From: an uncultured Clostridium sp.
Lineage (GTDB): Bacteria > Bacillota_A > Clostridia > TANB77 > CAG-508
Assembly (NCBI GenBank): GCA_948466265.1
Contig: CAOJZU010000004.1
Span: 21,291 to 85,290 of the forward strand
Reading direction: 5' to 3'
DNA: 64,000 nt
The number at the start of each line of letters is the position of its first letter. Position 1 is the first letter of the stretch. Under the pieces are notes generated by a model that was not told the DNA's origin, made no database searches, and saw only the letters and a program-made list of their open reading frames with translations. Position numbers and translations under genes: made by a program. Below are positions 49,167 to 60,096 of this stretch, in pieces.

Positions 49167-50467
49167 TTAAAATCCCGGTTTACCTAAAAGCCTAAACATA
49201 TTTTTCTTATATTCTTCTACACCTGGTTGGTTAAATGGATTCACTCCTAAAATACTTCCTGACATTGCACACGCAAGCTCGAAGAAATATATTATGTGTC
49301 CGTACCCCTCTTGCATCTAATTTATCTACGTTTATAACTATGTTTGGTACATTTCCACTAACATGTGCTTCTATTGTTCCTTCCATAGCTTTTTTGTTTA
49401 CAAAATCCATCGTTTTTCCAGCTAAATAGTTTAAACCATCTAAATTATCCCCATCTTCTTTTATTGTTATATCTGATTCCGCTTCTTCTATATTTATAAT
49501 TGTTTCAAATAGGTGTCTTTTTCCGGTCTTGTATATATTGACCCATTGAATGCAAGTCTGTTGTAAAATCTACTCCTGCTGGGAAAATTCCTTTTCCCAT
49601 TTTCCCTTCGCTTTCTCCGAAAAGTTGCTTCCACCATTCTATAAAGTAATGCATTTTAGGCTCATAGTTGACTAATATTTCTATTTCTTTTTGATTTATA
49701 TGAAGTATATTTCTTACAACTGCATATTGATAGCATTCATTGTATTTTAATTCACTATCTTTATATTTGTCTTCTGCATCTTTTGCACCTAACATTAACT
49801 CGTCTATATTTATTCCAGCTACTGCAATAGGAAGAAGTCCTACTGCTGTGAGTACTGAATACCTTCCTCCGATGTTATCTGGAACTACAAACGTTTCGTA
49901 TCCTTCGTCTAGAGCTAATGTTTTTAATGCTCCTTTTGATTTATCTGTTGTAACATATATTCTTTTTCTTGCTTCATCTATACCATATTTATTTTCTAAT
50001 ATCTCTCTGAATACTCTAAAAGCTATAGCTGGTTCTGTTGTAGTTCCTGATTTTGAAATAACATTTACTGAGAAATCTCTGTCTCCTATTAGTTCTATTA
50101 GTTCATTTAAGTATACTCCACTTATATTATTTCCTGCATATAGTATTTGTGGCGTTTTTTGTTTTTTGTAGTTGTAAAATGTACTAGTTAGACTATCTAT
50201 AACAGCTCTTGCTCCTAAGTAAGACCCCCCTATTCCTATGCAAACAAATACTTCTGAATCTTCTTTAATTTTTTTACTTGCTTTTTTTATTCTTTCAAAC
50301 TCTTCTTTATCATAATTACTTGGAAGCTCTAGCCAACCTAAAAAGTTATTTATATCATTTGGATTTTGATGTAGATTTTCGTGAATTTCTCTTACTTTAT
50401 CCTTATATTCTAAGATTTTGTCCATACTAACATCTACGTTTTTTAAGTCTAGCTTAATATTTGACAT
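49167..50467 (-). CDS. pgi: Glucose-6-phosphate isomerase, two CGG frame breaks
   Basis: Pgi interconverts glucose-6-P and fructose-6-P. Family motifs [36 protein letters not shown] and [18 protein letters not shown] are present. CGG 49523-49525 (residue 315, [13 protein letters not shown]) and 49300-49302 (residue 389, [21 protein letters not shown]) break the frame. The joined protein is 432 residues and ends [18 protein letters not shown], then LLGKPGF, as expected. Confidence 0.97.
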
Positions 50468-50488
50468 TTATTTTCCTCCTTTGTTTTG

Positions 50489-50517
50489 TGCCAATAGGGA
50501 CATGTATATTTGGCACA
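50489..50517. repeat. Single-arm relative of the REP-like hairpin
   Basis: GTGCCAATAGGGACATGTAT then ATTTGGCAC forms an imperfect hairpin between pgi and ppaC. It resembles one arm of the element at 28636-28715 (GCCAATGGGGACGTAGATAA). Confidence 0.55.
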
Positions 50518-50521
50518 TGAT

Positions 50522-51448
50522 TTATGAATTCTCGATTAGAACTGGAAATACTTGCTTTTTCCTAGATGAAACTCCTTTTAAAATCATTCTATTATTTTCT
50601 ATTTTTTGTCCAAATGCTTTTTCTGCAATATCTACTCTATTTCCTAGTACTATTGCTTCTGAATCAGTAGCTATTATATCTGTTATTACTAGCATAAATA
50701 AATCTATATTATTTACACTTATAAACTTTTTAATTGCTTCTTCTATTTCTTTTTGATTTTTTAATACATCTTCAATAGCTACTGTATTAACTTGCGCTAC
50801 TTGGAAATTTAGTCCGTTTGTTTCTAGTTTCTTTGAGTCTATATTTATTAATTCTTCTGCTGTAAATTCGCTTAAATCTGTTCCTGCTTTTAACATTTCT
50901 AGTCCATATTTTTCTACATCTATTTCTGCTATTTTTCTTAATTCTTCTAATGCTTTTCTATCATAATCTGTAGTTGTTGGTGATTTTAGAAGTAAAGTAT
51001 CTGATATTATTGCGCTTAGCATTAGTACTGCTTCTTTTTTATCTATTTTATGTCCTAATATTTTAAATTCTTCAAAAAGAATTGTGCATGTACAGCCATA
51101 TGGTTTTGCAGTATAATATATTGGCTCTGATGTTTCAAAATTTTTAATCATATGGTGGTCTGTAACACCTAAGATTTTTGCTTTTTCTATTCCATCTGCA
51201 CTTTGATTAAAAGCATTATGGTCTACAAGTAATACTTCTTGTCCTTCTTCTACTTTTTCTATTAGTTCTGGCGCTTCTATTCCAAGATAGTCTAATACAT
51301 ATTTTGTTTCTTTGTTTATATTTCCAAGTCTTACTGCTTTTGTATCATTACATCCATTTTTTTTATCTAAAATTTCATGTACTAACGCTGAACATATTGA
51401 ATCTGTGTCTGGGTTTTTGTGTCCAAATATTAATACTTTTTCACTCAT
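50522..51448 (-). CDS. ppaC: Manganese-dependent inorganic pyrophosphatase
   Basis: A 308-residue family II pyrophosphatase of the DHH superfamily. Metal-binding motifs FGHKNPDTDSICSA, VLLVDHNAFNQ and GVTDHHMI are present, and the DHHA2 domain ends with the substrate-binding VSSRKKQVFPVL. It pulls biosynthetic reactions forward by hydrolysing PPi. The frame is intact with no CGG codon in frame. Confidence 0.95.
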   Translation of the reverse strand: MSEKVLIFGHKNPDTDSICSALVHEILDKKNGCNDTKAVRLGNINKETKYVLDYLGIEAPELIEKVEEGQEVLLVDHNAFNQSADGIEKAKILGVTDHHMIKNFETSEPIYYTAKPYGCTCTILFEEFKILGHKIDKKEAVLMLSAIISDTLLLKSPTTTDYDRKALEELRKIAEIDVEKYGLEMLKAGTDLSEFTAEELINIDSKKLETNGLNFQVAQVNTVAIEDVLKNQKEIEEAIKKFISVNNIDLFMLVITDIIATDSEAIVLGNRVDIAEKAFGQKIENNRMILKGVSSRKKQVFPVLIENS

Positions 51449-51564
51449 TTTCTTATCTCCTTTTATTTTAAGTATATTCTAGCAATCCATAGTACATCCT
51501 CGTTATAGGTCCGCGCGAGGAGATTTTTACACTATAATATCTATGAATTGCGGTAATATGTCGT

Positions 51565-52285
51565 TTAAATTTTTACAGCTGTATCCAATGCAAGTTCTAT
51601 CATAACATTTAATGATTTTTCTCTTTCCTCTGCTGTTAGACCTTTTCCTTCTTTTGGAACATCTACAACTGTTAAAAGACATGCTGATTTTTTGCCTTCT
51701 CTTTTTGCATTATAAAACAGAGCAAATGCTTCCATTTCTGCTGCAAGTAACTCCACATCTTTTGGAGCACGATTTACCATAGCTTCTTTATCTGGCATAT
51801 ATAAGTCAAAGCATTCATTACAAAGGGTATCTCCTTTTATAAGCTCTATTTTCTTTTCTTTTGCTGTTTCTTCAATTAGTTGATTTATGATTTCTTCCGA
51901 TTTTTCTATATGAGATTCTATATTATCAAAATTATATGCATAATTTCCTTCTGTATATGATCTTTCTACAAGTATTAAATCATTTAGGTTTAGTTTATCT
52001 ATTAATGCTCCACAAGATCCTATTCTTATGATTGTTTCAACATTGTAAAAATGAAATAATTCATAAGAATAAATTCCCATGCTTGGAATTCCCATTCCAT
52101 GTGCCATAACTGAAATTTCTTTACCTTTATATATTCCTGTATAGCAATATATACCGTCTTACTTTATTAACTATTTTATAGTTTTCCAAATAATTCTCTG
52201 CAATGTATTTTACTCGTAATGGATCTCCTGCCATTATACAAGTTTTTGCAATTTCGCCTATTTGTGCTTCATTATGTGGTGTCAC
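51565..52285 (-). CDS. deoD: Purine nucleoside phosphorylase DeoD-type, one CGG frame break
   Basis: A 239-residue hexameric-type purine nucleoside phosphorylase. GTG 52285 is the start, with the site AAAGGAGATAAAAC. Family text includes TCIMAGDPLRVKYIAENYLE, VMAHGMGIPSMGIYSYEL, IIRIGSCGAL and the C-terminal LLTVVDVP. CGG 52154-52156 breaks the frame at residue 44 (KVRGIYCYTGIYKGKEIS). The gap to ppaC (51449-51564) shows a weak hairpin (CCTCG/CGAGG near 51495-51520). Confidence 0.94.
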
Positions 52286-52318
52286 GTTTTATCTCCTTTC
52301 CTTATATAGAAAATCTCT

Positions 52319-52445
52319 CCAATTTGGAAAAAGAAACGAGTATTGGTAGGCAATCAAGGTAAACAACCGGAAACGTACTGGTGTACATTGAGGATTGTTT
52401 ATCCGAAGATTAACGACCCAAGACGAAGTTTATTTTTTCAAATTA
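52319..52445. repeat. Structured intergenic repeat, full copy 2
   Basis: About 125 bp with inverted ends (AATTTGGAAAAA and TTTTTTCAAATT). The core has AGGCAATCAAGGTAAACAA and TTGTTTATCCGAAGATTAACGA. The central stem differs in sequence from the other copies but still pairs (AAACAA/TTGTTT, GTAC/GTAC). It touches the htrA stop codon. Confidence 0.7.
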
Positions 52446-53661
52446 TGGTTGTTCTTCTAAAATAAGTTCAACATTCTGATAATTCTTATCTCTATATACT
52501 TTTAATGTTACTTTATCTCCAATATTTTTTGTATTTTTTATTTCATTTATCTGTTCTACTGATGTTACTTTTTTTCCATCTACTTCTGTTATTACATCTC
52601 CTACTTTTATTCCTGCTTTTTGTGCTGCTGTAAAGTCTTCTACTTTTCTTACATAAACTCCTTCTACTATTTTGTATTGTTTAGCCATATTTTCATCTAC
52701 TGTTATTCCCTCAACTCCTATATATGGTCTTAGCACTTTATTGTGCTGTATTAACTGAGATGTTATGTCTTCTGTAGAACTTATTGGTATTGCAAATCCA
52801 ATCCCTTCTACTCCTGTTCCCGAAAGTTTTAATGTATTTATTCCTATTACTTCGCCTTTGCTGTTGACTAATGCTCCTCCACTATTTCCTGAATTTATTG
52901 CAGCGTCTGTTTGCATTACAACATATGTGCCTCCATCTGATGTTGTTATCTCTCTATTTACTGCACTTATAATACCTGATGTAACCGTTGTATTTAAACC
53001 AAGTGGGCAGCCAACTGCCATTGCAAATTCTCCAACTTTAACGCTATCAGAATTTCCAAGTGTTGCTTTTGTAAGTCCAGTTTTTTCTATTTTTATAACA
53101 GCAAGATCTGTTTGCTCATCTTTTCCAATTATTTTTGCTTCATATTGTGTCTCATCATTATATAATGTTACTTTTACTGATACAGCATCTGATACTTGAT
53201 AATATGAGTATGATGATGAACTTTGTGCTGACGCATTTACAACATGGTTATTTGTTAAGATATATCCGGTCTTCTGATATAATTATTCCTGAACCTGTTG
53301 CAGTAGATGTACTCATTCCGAAAAATGAATTTACATTGTATGTTATTTCTATTCCAACTATTGAAGGAAGTACTTTATCTGCAACTCCCATCGCTGTATC
53401 TGAGTATCCCTCAAGGTTGACTGCTTTTGCATTTATTTCTCCTGATTGTGCTTTATCTTGATATGAATTACTGCTTCCCCTAGATATGCTATCTTCATTT
53501 AGTATTTTCTCTCTTATTTTTGGTATCCCAAAACATGTACCAATTACTAAACTTGCTCCTATTATTCCTGATACAAAAGGTATTATTACCCCTTTTAAAT
53601 AACTATGATCGTGTGTTTTGTTTATATTTACACTTTTAAAAGTATTTTCATTTTCTTCCAT
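52443..53661 (-). CDS. htrA: HtrA/DegP-like serine protease with PDZ domain, one CGG frame break
   Basis: A 405-residue membrane-anchored quality-control protease. A TM helix (about 21-42), then the trypsin-like domain with His in LTNNHVVNAS, Asp in QTDLAVIKIEK and Ser in INSGNSGGALVN, and a C-terminal PDZ domain (VRKVEDFTAAQKAGIKVGDVITEVDGK). CGG 53266-53268 breaks the frame at residue 132 (IIISEDGYILTNNHVV), six residues before the catalytic His, so no active protease is made without recoding. Confidence 0.96.
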
Positions 53662-53755
53662 TTAAGTTTCCTCCAATTTATTTATTTTTATGTAATTATT
53701 TTACATTATATTTGTGACTAAATCGTGAATATAATGTAACTCTTTACTTAGAGGA

Positions 53756-54672
53756 TTATTTTGCTTCTGTATTTTCTACTTTTTTAGCTTTATATTTTTT
53801 TAATATATCTATTCTTGTTTTTTTGTTTTCTAATTTTCGTTTTGTTATTAGATTTTTTATAAGTATCTTTTTAAGAGCTTCTTCTTTTACATCCGCAATA
53901 AGTGTTCCGATCCTTTGCTATTGATACTTTTCCTGTTTCTTCAGATACTACTATTGCTACTGCATCTGATTCTTTTGATATTCCGAATTGCTGCTCTATG
54001 CCTTGTTCCAAGTTCTCTTGCAATATCTTTGTCTCCTGCAAGTGGAAGCATACATGCTGCTGCTTTTATCCTTCCTCCACTTATTACAATTGCTCCATCA
54101 TGAAGCGGTGTTTTTGGTACAAAAACATTAACAAGTAGTTGAGGCGAAATTTCTGCATCCATTGCAACACCACTTGCTATTATATCTTTTATTTCAATAT
54201 CTCTTTCTATTACCATTAATGCACCTGTCTTTGATTTTGAAAGTTCAAATGCAGCTATTGCTATTTTATATATTTCTTCTTTTGTTTTTGTTTCTATGTC
54301 TTTGTCTAGTCCAAAAAATCTTGTTAACTTATTACTACCGAGTTCTTCTAAAGAACGTCTGAGTTCTGGCTGAAATAGTACTACAAATACCGTTCCATAT
54401 GTTACAAAAGAGGTTAGTATATAGTTAAGTATATCTAGATGTAATAACGAACTTATTGCCATTGCAATTATAAGTAATCCGATTCCTTTCAATAATTGCC
54501 ATGCTCTAGAATCTTTTACTATTTTAAATAACTTTATAATTAATAACAATACTATTGCTATGTCTACCATTAATACTATCATTCTTAATGGATTTTCTTG
54601 CAGACTTTGCCCATAGCTTGAAATCACATTCATAAAATTGTTTTTTCCTGCTACTATAATGCCTGTATTCAT
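53756..54672 (-). CDS. cdaA: Diadenylate cyclase CdaA, two CGG frame breaks
   Basis: CdaA makes the essential messenger c-di-AMP. Three TM helices (about 33-105) precede the DAC domain with PLHDGAIVISGGRI and ELGTRHRAAIG. CGG 53983-53985 breaks the frame exactly at the Gly of RHRAAIG (residue 230), giving GISKESDAVAIVVSEETGKVS, and CGG 53907-53909 breaks it at residue 255 (IAKDGTLIADVKEEALK). The joined protein is 304 residues, with a Lys-rich tail longer than usual. The usual neighbours cdaR and glmM are not in the window. Confidence 0.96.
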
Positions 54673-54704
54673 ATATTAATATACCTCCTAATTTTTTTAA
54701 TCTC

Positions 54705-54839
54705 CTACATAGATATTAGGTAATATATAAGTGTTCCTGCAACTGATAAAAGCATTGCTGCAATTATTACTATTATGACAATTGATTGTATTAATTTTCT
54801 CTTATCTCTTGGTCTTTTTGTTTTATTTTCTTTTGACAT
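54705..54839 (-). CDS. Small single-TM basic protein
   Basis: A 44-residue protein: a basic start (MSKENKTKRPRDKRKL) and one TM helix (SIVIIVIIAAMLLSVAGTLI). It resembles the DUF4044-type small membrane proteins of Firmicutes. It lies 32 bases before cdaA, with a GGAGG-type site, and may be co-transcribed. Confidence 0.6.
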   Translation of the reverse strand: MSKENKTKRPRDKRKLIQSIVIIVIIAAMLLSVAGTLIYYLISM

Positions 54840-54929
54840 TTTTATTCCTCCCTAAATTTGTTATTTTATTTATATCACATCTGGTCTTAAATTACAATAT
54901 TTTTTGATAGTTTATTAATTTTTACACAA

Positions 54930-54972
54930 AAATAAAGACCCAAATTCTTTAAGTAGAAAAAGGGCTTTATTA
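54930..54972 (-). terminator. Terminator of the ribosomal operon
   Basis: ATAAAGCCC pairs with GGGTCTTTAT on the minus strand with a long loop, followed by a T-rich run, right after rplQ. Confidence 0.75.
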
Positions 54973-54976
54973 TTTT

Positions 54977-55501
54977 TTAAAGTAATTCTAGTAAAACCAC
55001 TTCAGCAGAATCTCCTCTTCTTTTTCCAAGTTTTACTATTCTTGTATATCCACCAACTCTTGTTTCATATTTTGGTGCTATTTCATTAAATAGTTTTGCT
55101 GGTAAATCTATGTTTTTACCATCGTTATCTTTTACCTTGTTTATTTTTGTCATTATTTTTCTTCTTGCATTTAGTCTTGATGGCATATCTTTTTGTCTTT
55201 TTTCTGTAACTTCTTCTTTAACAACTTTTAGATATTCTTTGCCATTTTTGCTTTTTGCAATCTCTGTTACTTTGTTACCTTTGCTATCAAGTTTTGCTCT
55301 AGAAATTTTAACTTCTACTTCTTCAAAGTTATCTTTTTCTTTTACTGCAAGTGCTATTATACTATCTACTATTGATTTTACTTCTTTTGCTCTAGCTTCT
55401 GTTGTTTTGATTTTTCCATTTAAAATCAAATCTGTTGTTTGTACTTTAAGCATTGCCACTCTTTGGTCTGTTTTTCTTCCTAGTTTTCTATTTCTAGCCA
55501 T
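54977..55501 (-). CDS. rplQ: 50S ribosomal protein L17, extended form
   Basis: L17 of 174 residues. The core [19 protein letters not shown] and [19 protein letters not shown] is typical. About 50 extra residues lie in the middle ([20 protein letters not shown] and following), giving a length above the usual 115-130. Similar insertions occur in clostridial L17. It is the last gene of the alpha operon and has no CGG. Confidence 0.96.
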   Translation of the reverse strand: MARNRKLGRKTDQRVAMLKVQTTDLILNGKIKTTEARAKEVKSIVDSIIALAVKEKDNFEEVEVKISRAKLDSKGNKVTEIAKSKNGKEYLKVVKEEVTEKRQKDMPSRLNARRKIMTKINKVKDNDGKNIDLPAKLFNEIAPKYETRVGGYTRIVKLGKRRGDSAEVVLLELL

Positions 55502-55525
55502 TCTAACTCTTACCTCCTTATCTCT

Positions 55526-56470
55526 CTACTCCTCTTGGGCAAAATCAAGTCCCAACGAATGTAATTTATTTGTTACTTCATCTAATGATTTTTTACCTAA
55601 GTTTCTGACTTTCATCATGTCAGCTTCTGTCTTGTTTGCTAAGTCTTGTACTGTTGATATTCCTGCTCTCTTTAAGCAGTTAAAACTTCTTACTGTAAGT
55701 TCTAAATCCTCTATTGACATTTCAAGTACTCTAGCTGTTTTAGATTCTTCTTTTTCTACCATTATTTGAGTATTCTTTGCAGTCTCTGATAAATCAATAA
55801 ATAAGTTTAAGTGTTCTGTTATAACTTTAGCTGCAAGTGATATTGCTTCATATGCTTTCAAGCTTCCATCTGTCCATACTTCTATAATTAATTTGTCAAA
55901 GTCTACCATTTGACCAACTCTTGTATTTTCAACTTGGTAATTTACCTTTTTTACTGGGGTAAATATTGAGTCTATTGGTAATACTGATATATCTTGATTA
56001 TCTTTTTTGTTTTTAGCAGCTGTATTATATCCTCTTCCTTTTTCTACTGTCATCTCCATTACAAAGTGTCCACCTTCTGAGACCTCTGCAATATGTAATT
56101 CAGGGTTTAATACTTCGATAGTTCCATCTGTAATGATATCTGCTGCTGTAACTTCGCCTTCACCTTTAAAATCTATCTTTACAAGTTTTTCTTCATTGTC
56201 ATATGATTTGAATCTAACACCTTTTAAATTTACTATTATTTCTGAAACATCTTCAACTACGTTTGGAACTGTTGAGAATTCATGTACTACTCCATCAATC
56301 TTAATGCTTGTAATTGCACATCCTGGTAATGATGAAAGTAAAATCCTTCTTAATGAGTTTCCTATTGTTACACCATATCCACGTTCTAATGGCTCACATA
56401 CAAATTTTGCGTAGTTATTTTGTTCATCCATGTTTGTACATTCAATATTTGGCTTCTCAAATTCTATCAT
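55526..56470 (-). CDS. rpoA: RNA polymerase alpha subunit
   Basis: A 314-residue alpha subunit. The N-terminal assembly domain has [28 protein letters not shown], a key run for dimerisation, and the C-terminal domain has [21 protein letters not shown] and [17 protein letters not shown] for UP-element contact. It lies between rpsD and rplQ as usual. The frame is intact. Confidence 0.98.
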   Translation of the reverse strand: MIEFEKPNIECTNMDEQNNYAKFVCEPLERGYGVTIGNSLRRILLSSLPGCAITSIKIDGVVHEFSTVPNVVEDVSEIIVNLKGVRFKSYDNEEKLVKIDFKGEGEVTAADIITDGTIEVLNPELHIAEVSEGGHFVMEMTVEKGRGYNTAAKNKKDNQDISVLPIDSIFTPVKKVNYQVENTRVGQMVDFDKLIIEVWTDGSLKAYEAISLAAKVITEHLNLFIDLSETAKNTQIMVEKEESKTARVLEMSIEDLELTVRSFNCLKRAGISTVQDLANKTEADMMKVRNLGKKSLDEVTNKLHSLGLDFAQEE

Positions 56471-56496
56471 TTTTACCTCCTAAATTTTAATAACTA

Positions 56497-57123
56497 TTAT
56501 TTAGAGTATAATTCTACTATCAAATGTTCTTCAACTGGGATGTCGACATCTTCTCTAGATGCGAGTCTAACTACCTTGCCACTTAAATCTTTGGCATTTT
56601 TTTCTAACCATGCTGGGACAGGTCTTGAAGCATTTACTTCTACATTCTCTTTGACAATTGATTTATCTTTCTTTAATTCTCTAACTTTTATTACATCTCC
56701 TGCTTTTACTAGATAAGATGGAATACTTACTTTTTTTCCATTTACTTCGAATAAACCGTGGTTTACTAAAAGTCTTGCTTGTGGTCTTGAACTACCATAC
56801 CCTAATCTGTATACAACATTATCTAATCTGCTTTCTAGTATTGTAAGTAGGTTTTCACCTGTGATTCCTTTTTGGCTATTTGCCATTTCAAAGTATTTTC
56901 TGAATTGGTTTTCTCTTACTCCATAAAAAGCTTTAGTTTTTTGTTTTTCTCTTAACTGTATACCATATTCTGAAAGTTTTGCTTTCTTTTGTCCATGCTC
57001 TCCAGGTGCATAGTTTCTTCTTGAAATTGCACATTTATCTGTATAGCATCTTGAACCTTTTAAGAATAATTTTTGTCCTTCTCTACGACAGATACGACAT
57101 TGTTCTTCTTTATATCTTGACAT
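56497..57123 (-). CDS. rpsD: 30S ribosomal protein S4, zinc-binding type
   Basis: A 208-residue S4. The N-terminus has four cysteines ([17 protein letters not shown] and CYTDKC), the zinc-binding form, followed by the S4 RNA-binding domain ([28 protein letters not shown]). It starts 30S assembly and is often an autoregulator. It shows no frame break. Confidence 0.98.
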   Translation of the reverse strand: MSRYKEEQCRICRREGQKLFLKGSRCYTDKCAISRRNYAPGEHGQKKAKLSEYGIQLREKQKTKAFYGVRENQFRKYFEMANSQKGITGENLLTILESRLDNVVYRLGYGSSRPQARLLVNHGLFEVNGKKVSIPSYLVKAGDVIKVRELKKDKSIVKENVEVNASRPVPAWLEKNAKDLSGKVVRLASREDVDIPVEEHLIVELYSK

Positions 57124-57156
57124 GTATTTTTTACACCTCTTTCTTTTCTAATACTT

Positions 57157-57552
57157 TTATACTCTTCTTCTTTTTGGTGGTCTACAACCATTATGTGGTA
57201 TTGGTGTAACATCTTTAATGCTACTTAATTCTAGACCTGCTGTTTGAAGGGCTCTGATTGCTGCTTCTCTTCCTGAACCTGGTCCTTTAACATATACTTC
57301 TACTGTTTTTAATCCATGTTCCATGGCAGCTTTTGCAGCTGTTTCTGCAGCTTGACCTGCAGCAAATGGTGTACTCTTTCTTGAGCCTTTGAATCCAAGT
57401 TCACCTGCACTTGCCCAAGAAATAACATTTCCTTGTACATCTGAAATTGTAACTATTGTATTATTAAAACTAGAATGAATATGCGCTGCACCACTATCTA
57501 TGTTTTTTCTATTTCTTCTAGGTGTTTTTCTTGTTACATTCTTATTTGCCAT
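57157..57552 (-). CDS. rpsK: 30S ribosomal protein S11
   Basis: A 131-residue S11: [64 protein letters not shown] and the [13 protein letters not shown] end are all typical. It forms part of the 30S platform. The frame is intact. Confidence 0.98.
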   Translation of the reverse strand: MANKNVTRKTPRRNRKNIDSGAAHIHSSFNNTIVTISDVQGNVISWASAGELGFKGSRKSTPFAAGQAAETAAKAAMEHGLKTVEVYVKGPGSGREAAIRALQTAGLELSSIKDVTPIPHNGCRPPKRRRV

Positions 57553-57567
57553 TTGGACTTAACCTCC

Positions 57568-57936
57568 TTATTTCTTACTCTTGCTTACTAATTTTCTAGG
57601 ACCTTTTCTTGTACGTGCGTTAGTTTTTGTTCTTTGTCCTCTTACTGGTAAACTTCTTCTATGTCTTAATCCTCTATAACAACCGATTTCTGTAAGTCTC
57701 TTGATGTTAAGAGCTACTTCTCTTCTTAAATCACCTTCAACTTTATAAGTTCCATCGATTATTTTTCTTATATTATTTACTTCTTCATCTGTTAAATCTT
57801 TTACTCTAGTATCTGGGTTTATTCCAGCTTCTTTAAGAATTTTATTAGAACTTGCTACACCTATACCATAAATATATGTAAGCCCTATTTCAACTCTTTT
57901 TTCCCTAGGTAAATCAATTCCCGCTATACGAGCCAT
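57568..57936 (-). CDS. rpsM: 30S ribosomal protein S13
   Basis: A 122-residue S13 from ATG 57936, chosen over an in-frame ATG six codons upstream because GGAGGTG stands at normal distance. It has [50 protein letters not shown] and a basic tail. S13 contacts the 50S and the P-site tRNA. Confidence 0.97.
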   Translation of the reverse strand: MARIAGIDLPREKRVEIGLTYIYGIGVASSNKILKEAGINPDTRVKDLTDEEVNNIRKIIDGTYKVEGDLRREVALNIKRLTEIGCYRGLRHRRSLPVRGQRTKTNARTRKGPRKLVSKSKK

Positions 57937-58057
57937 ATATTTATTCACCTCCATATTATTTTAAAATTAAAATATATATAAACACAAATTAGACATAAAG
58001 AACAATATTCGTTCCTTACAGCCGCTATCACTAATTCATGTGAATACCATTTAAAAA

Positions 58058-58171
58058 TTATCCTTGTCTTTGTTTATGTTTTGGATTTTCACAAATTACT
58101 CTTATAACACCTTTTCTTTTAATGATTTTACATTTTTCACACATTTTTTTTACTGATGGTCTTACTTTCAT
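58058..58171 (-). CDS. rpmJ: 50S ribosomal protein L36
   Basis: A 37-residue L36: [20 protein letters not shown], then [17 protein letters not shown], with the zinc-binding Cys set (CEKC, C and H). It lies between infA and rpsM, the standard place. Confidence 0.97.
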   Translation of the reverse strand: MKVRPSVKKMCEKCKIIKRKGVIRVICENPKHKQRQG

Positions 58172-58218
58172 TGCTCCAACCTCCCTTTTATGTTGGTTAT
58201 ATTTTACATAGATTGTTT

Positions 58219-58437
58219 TTATTTATCACGCCAAGTAATACGTCCTCTAGACAAGTCATATGGCGAAAGCTCTAGTTTTACTTTGTCTCCAGGTAATATC
58301 TTAATATAATTCATTCTAAGTTTTCCTGAGATATGTGCTAGAACTTGATGTCCGTTTGAAAGTTCTACTTTAAATGTTGTATTAGGCAATGTTTCTAGAA
58401 CTGTACCTTCTACTTCTATTACATCTTCTCTTCCCAA
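58219..58437 (-). CDS. infA: Translation initiation factor IF-1
   Basis: A 72-residue IF-1 with [46 protein letters not shown] text in family order (an S1-like OB fold), ending [13 protein letters not shown]. It binds the 30S A site during initiation. The frame is intact. Confidence 0.98.
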   Translation of the reverse strand: MGREDVIEVEGTVLETLPNTTFKVELSNGHQVLAHISGKLRMNYIKILPGDKVKLELSPYDLSRGRITWRDK

Positions 58438-58496
58438 CCTACGTTCCTCCTATTTTTGTTTATCTTTATAATTAACTAATCAATTATATCTTATTT

Positions 58497-59270
58497 TTAA
58501 AGTATTGTCAATACTTTAGGCTCAGTTTCCGTAACTAAAATTGTATTTTCATAATGTGCAGATAAACTTCCGATCTTCAGTTACAATTGTCCATCCATCA
58601 TCTAGTTCTAGTATATCTGGTTTCCCACTTACTACCATAGGCTCTATTGCAAGTGTCATACCGTTTTTCTATTCTTGGACCTTTACCTTGTCTACCATAA
58701 TTTGGTATTCCTGGATCCTCATGCATTTCTCTTCCTATCCCATGTCCTTGGAATTCTTTTATGACACTAAATCCATTCTTTCCTACAAATTCACCTATTG
58801 CATATGATATATCACCTATTCTAAAGCCGAGGTTTTGCAAATTTTATGCCTTCAAAGAAAGCTTTTTTGGTTACATCTAATAACTTTTTAGCTTCACTTG
58901 AAACTTCTCCAACGGCATATGTTCTTGCAGCATCTCCATTATATCCATTTTTTAATGCAACTAGATCTACGCTAACTAAGTCTCCACTTTTTAAATGAAC
59001 TCTATCTGATGGAATTCCATGTATTATTTCATCATTTATTGAAGCACATATTGTACTTGGAAAATCTGGTACCCCTTTTTGATAGCTTGGATATCCTTTT
59101 TGTGCAGGAATTCCACCGTTTTCTCTTATAACTCTTTCTGCAATTCTATCAAGCTCTCCTGTGGTAATTCCTGGCTTAATATGTTCTCCTATTTCTTTAT
59201 GAACAAGAGCTACAATTCTACAAGCTTCTTTAATTAATTCTATCTCCCTTTGTGACTTTAATTCTATCAT
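58497..59270 (-). CDS. map: Methionine aminopeptidase type I, three CGG frame breaks
   Basis: Map removes the N-terminal Met and is essential. Metal ligands appear in [20 protein letters not shown] (Asp, Asp), [20 protein letters not shown] (His) and MTLAIEPM and [12 protein letters not shown] (Glu). CGG 58827-58829 (residue 148, FAKPGFRIGDI; the only CGGC site), 58661-58663 (203, [12 protein letters not shown]) and 58570-58572 (233, [13 protein letters not shown]) break the frame. The joined length is 256 residues. Confidence 0.97.
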
Positions 59271-59271
59271 T

Positions 59272-59943
59272 TTATTTCACTTCTCTTAGCTTTTCTACTA
59301 ACTCTTTAGCTACATCTGCTCCCATTCTTCCTGCTTCTATACTTACTGTTTCTGTATTTAGTATTCCTTTTTTATCATAGTATTCAACTAATGGGCTTGT
59401 TTTTTCATCATATATTTTTAATCTTGTTTCTATTGCTTCTGGGTCAGAATCATCTTCTCTTTGTTTAAGTGGTGCTCCACATTTATCACAAATCCCATCT
59501 ACTTTTGGTGGATTTAGTTTTGTATTGTATGTTGTTTTACAATCTTGGTTTGTACAAACTCTTCTTGTTAACATCCTATCTATAAGTTCTTCTCTTGGAG
59601 TTACCAAGTTTACTACTAAATCTACTTTCTTTCCCATTTTGCTTAACATTTCATCTAATTTTTCTGCTTGTTCAATTGTTCTTGGAAAGCCATCAAGTAG
59701 TGCTCCGTCTTTCGCATCTTCCCATGTTAATCTTTCTTCTATCATTGGAACTGTTACTTCATCTGGTACTAATTCTCCTTTTGACATATATTTTTCAGCT
59801 TCTATTCCAAGTTTTGTTCTTTCGCTAAGGTTTTTTCTAAATATGTCTCCTGTTGAAATTTGTGGCAATCCTGTTTCTTTACTTACAATCCCCGCAACTG
59901 TACCTTTTCCAGTTCCTTGTGCTCCTAACATTATTAATATCAT
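59272..59943 (-). CDS. adk: Adenylate kinase
   Basis: A 223-residue long-form adenylate kinase: P-loop GAQGTGKGTVAG, DGFPRTIEQAEKLDEML and a LID with zinc-type cysteines (CTNQDCKTTYN and CDKCGAPL). Its stop is one base from the map start. Its GGN glycine codons are ordinary and the frame is intact. A structured repeat separates it from secY. Confidence 0.97.
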   Translation of the reverse strand: MILIMLGAQGTGKGTVAGIVSKETGLPQISTGDIFRKNLSERTKLGIEAEKYMSKGELVPDEVTVPMIEERLTWEDAKDGALLDGFPRTIEQAEKLDEMLSKMGKKVDLVVNLVTPREELIDRMLTRRVCTNQDCKTTYNTKLNPPKVDGICDKCGAPLKQREDDSDPEAIETRLKIYDEKTSPLVEYYDKKGILNTETVSIEAGRMGADVAKELVEKLREVK

Positions 59944-59970
59944 TTTTCTATTCCTCCACTTTAGTATCTA

Positions 59971-60096
59971 AATTCGGACAAGAATCGGTATATCGCAAGG
60001 CGTTCAAGGTAAATTGTTGAAGACTAGGCTTGTGCCTGTCTGAAATAATTTATCCGTAGAACAACGACGCAAGATGCCGGTTATTGTTCGAATTTT
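59971..60096. repeat. Structured intergenic repeat, full copy 3
   Basis: About 125 bp with inverted ends (AATTCGGACAAGAA and TTGTTCGAATT). The core has GCAAGGCGTTCAAGGTAAATTG, an AGGC/GCCT hairpin, AATAATTTATCCGTAGAACAAC and GCAAGATGCCGG. It lies between secY and adk and touches the secY stop. Confidence 0.75.
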
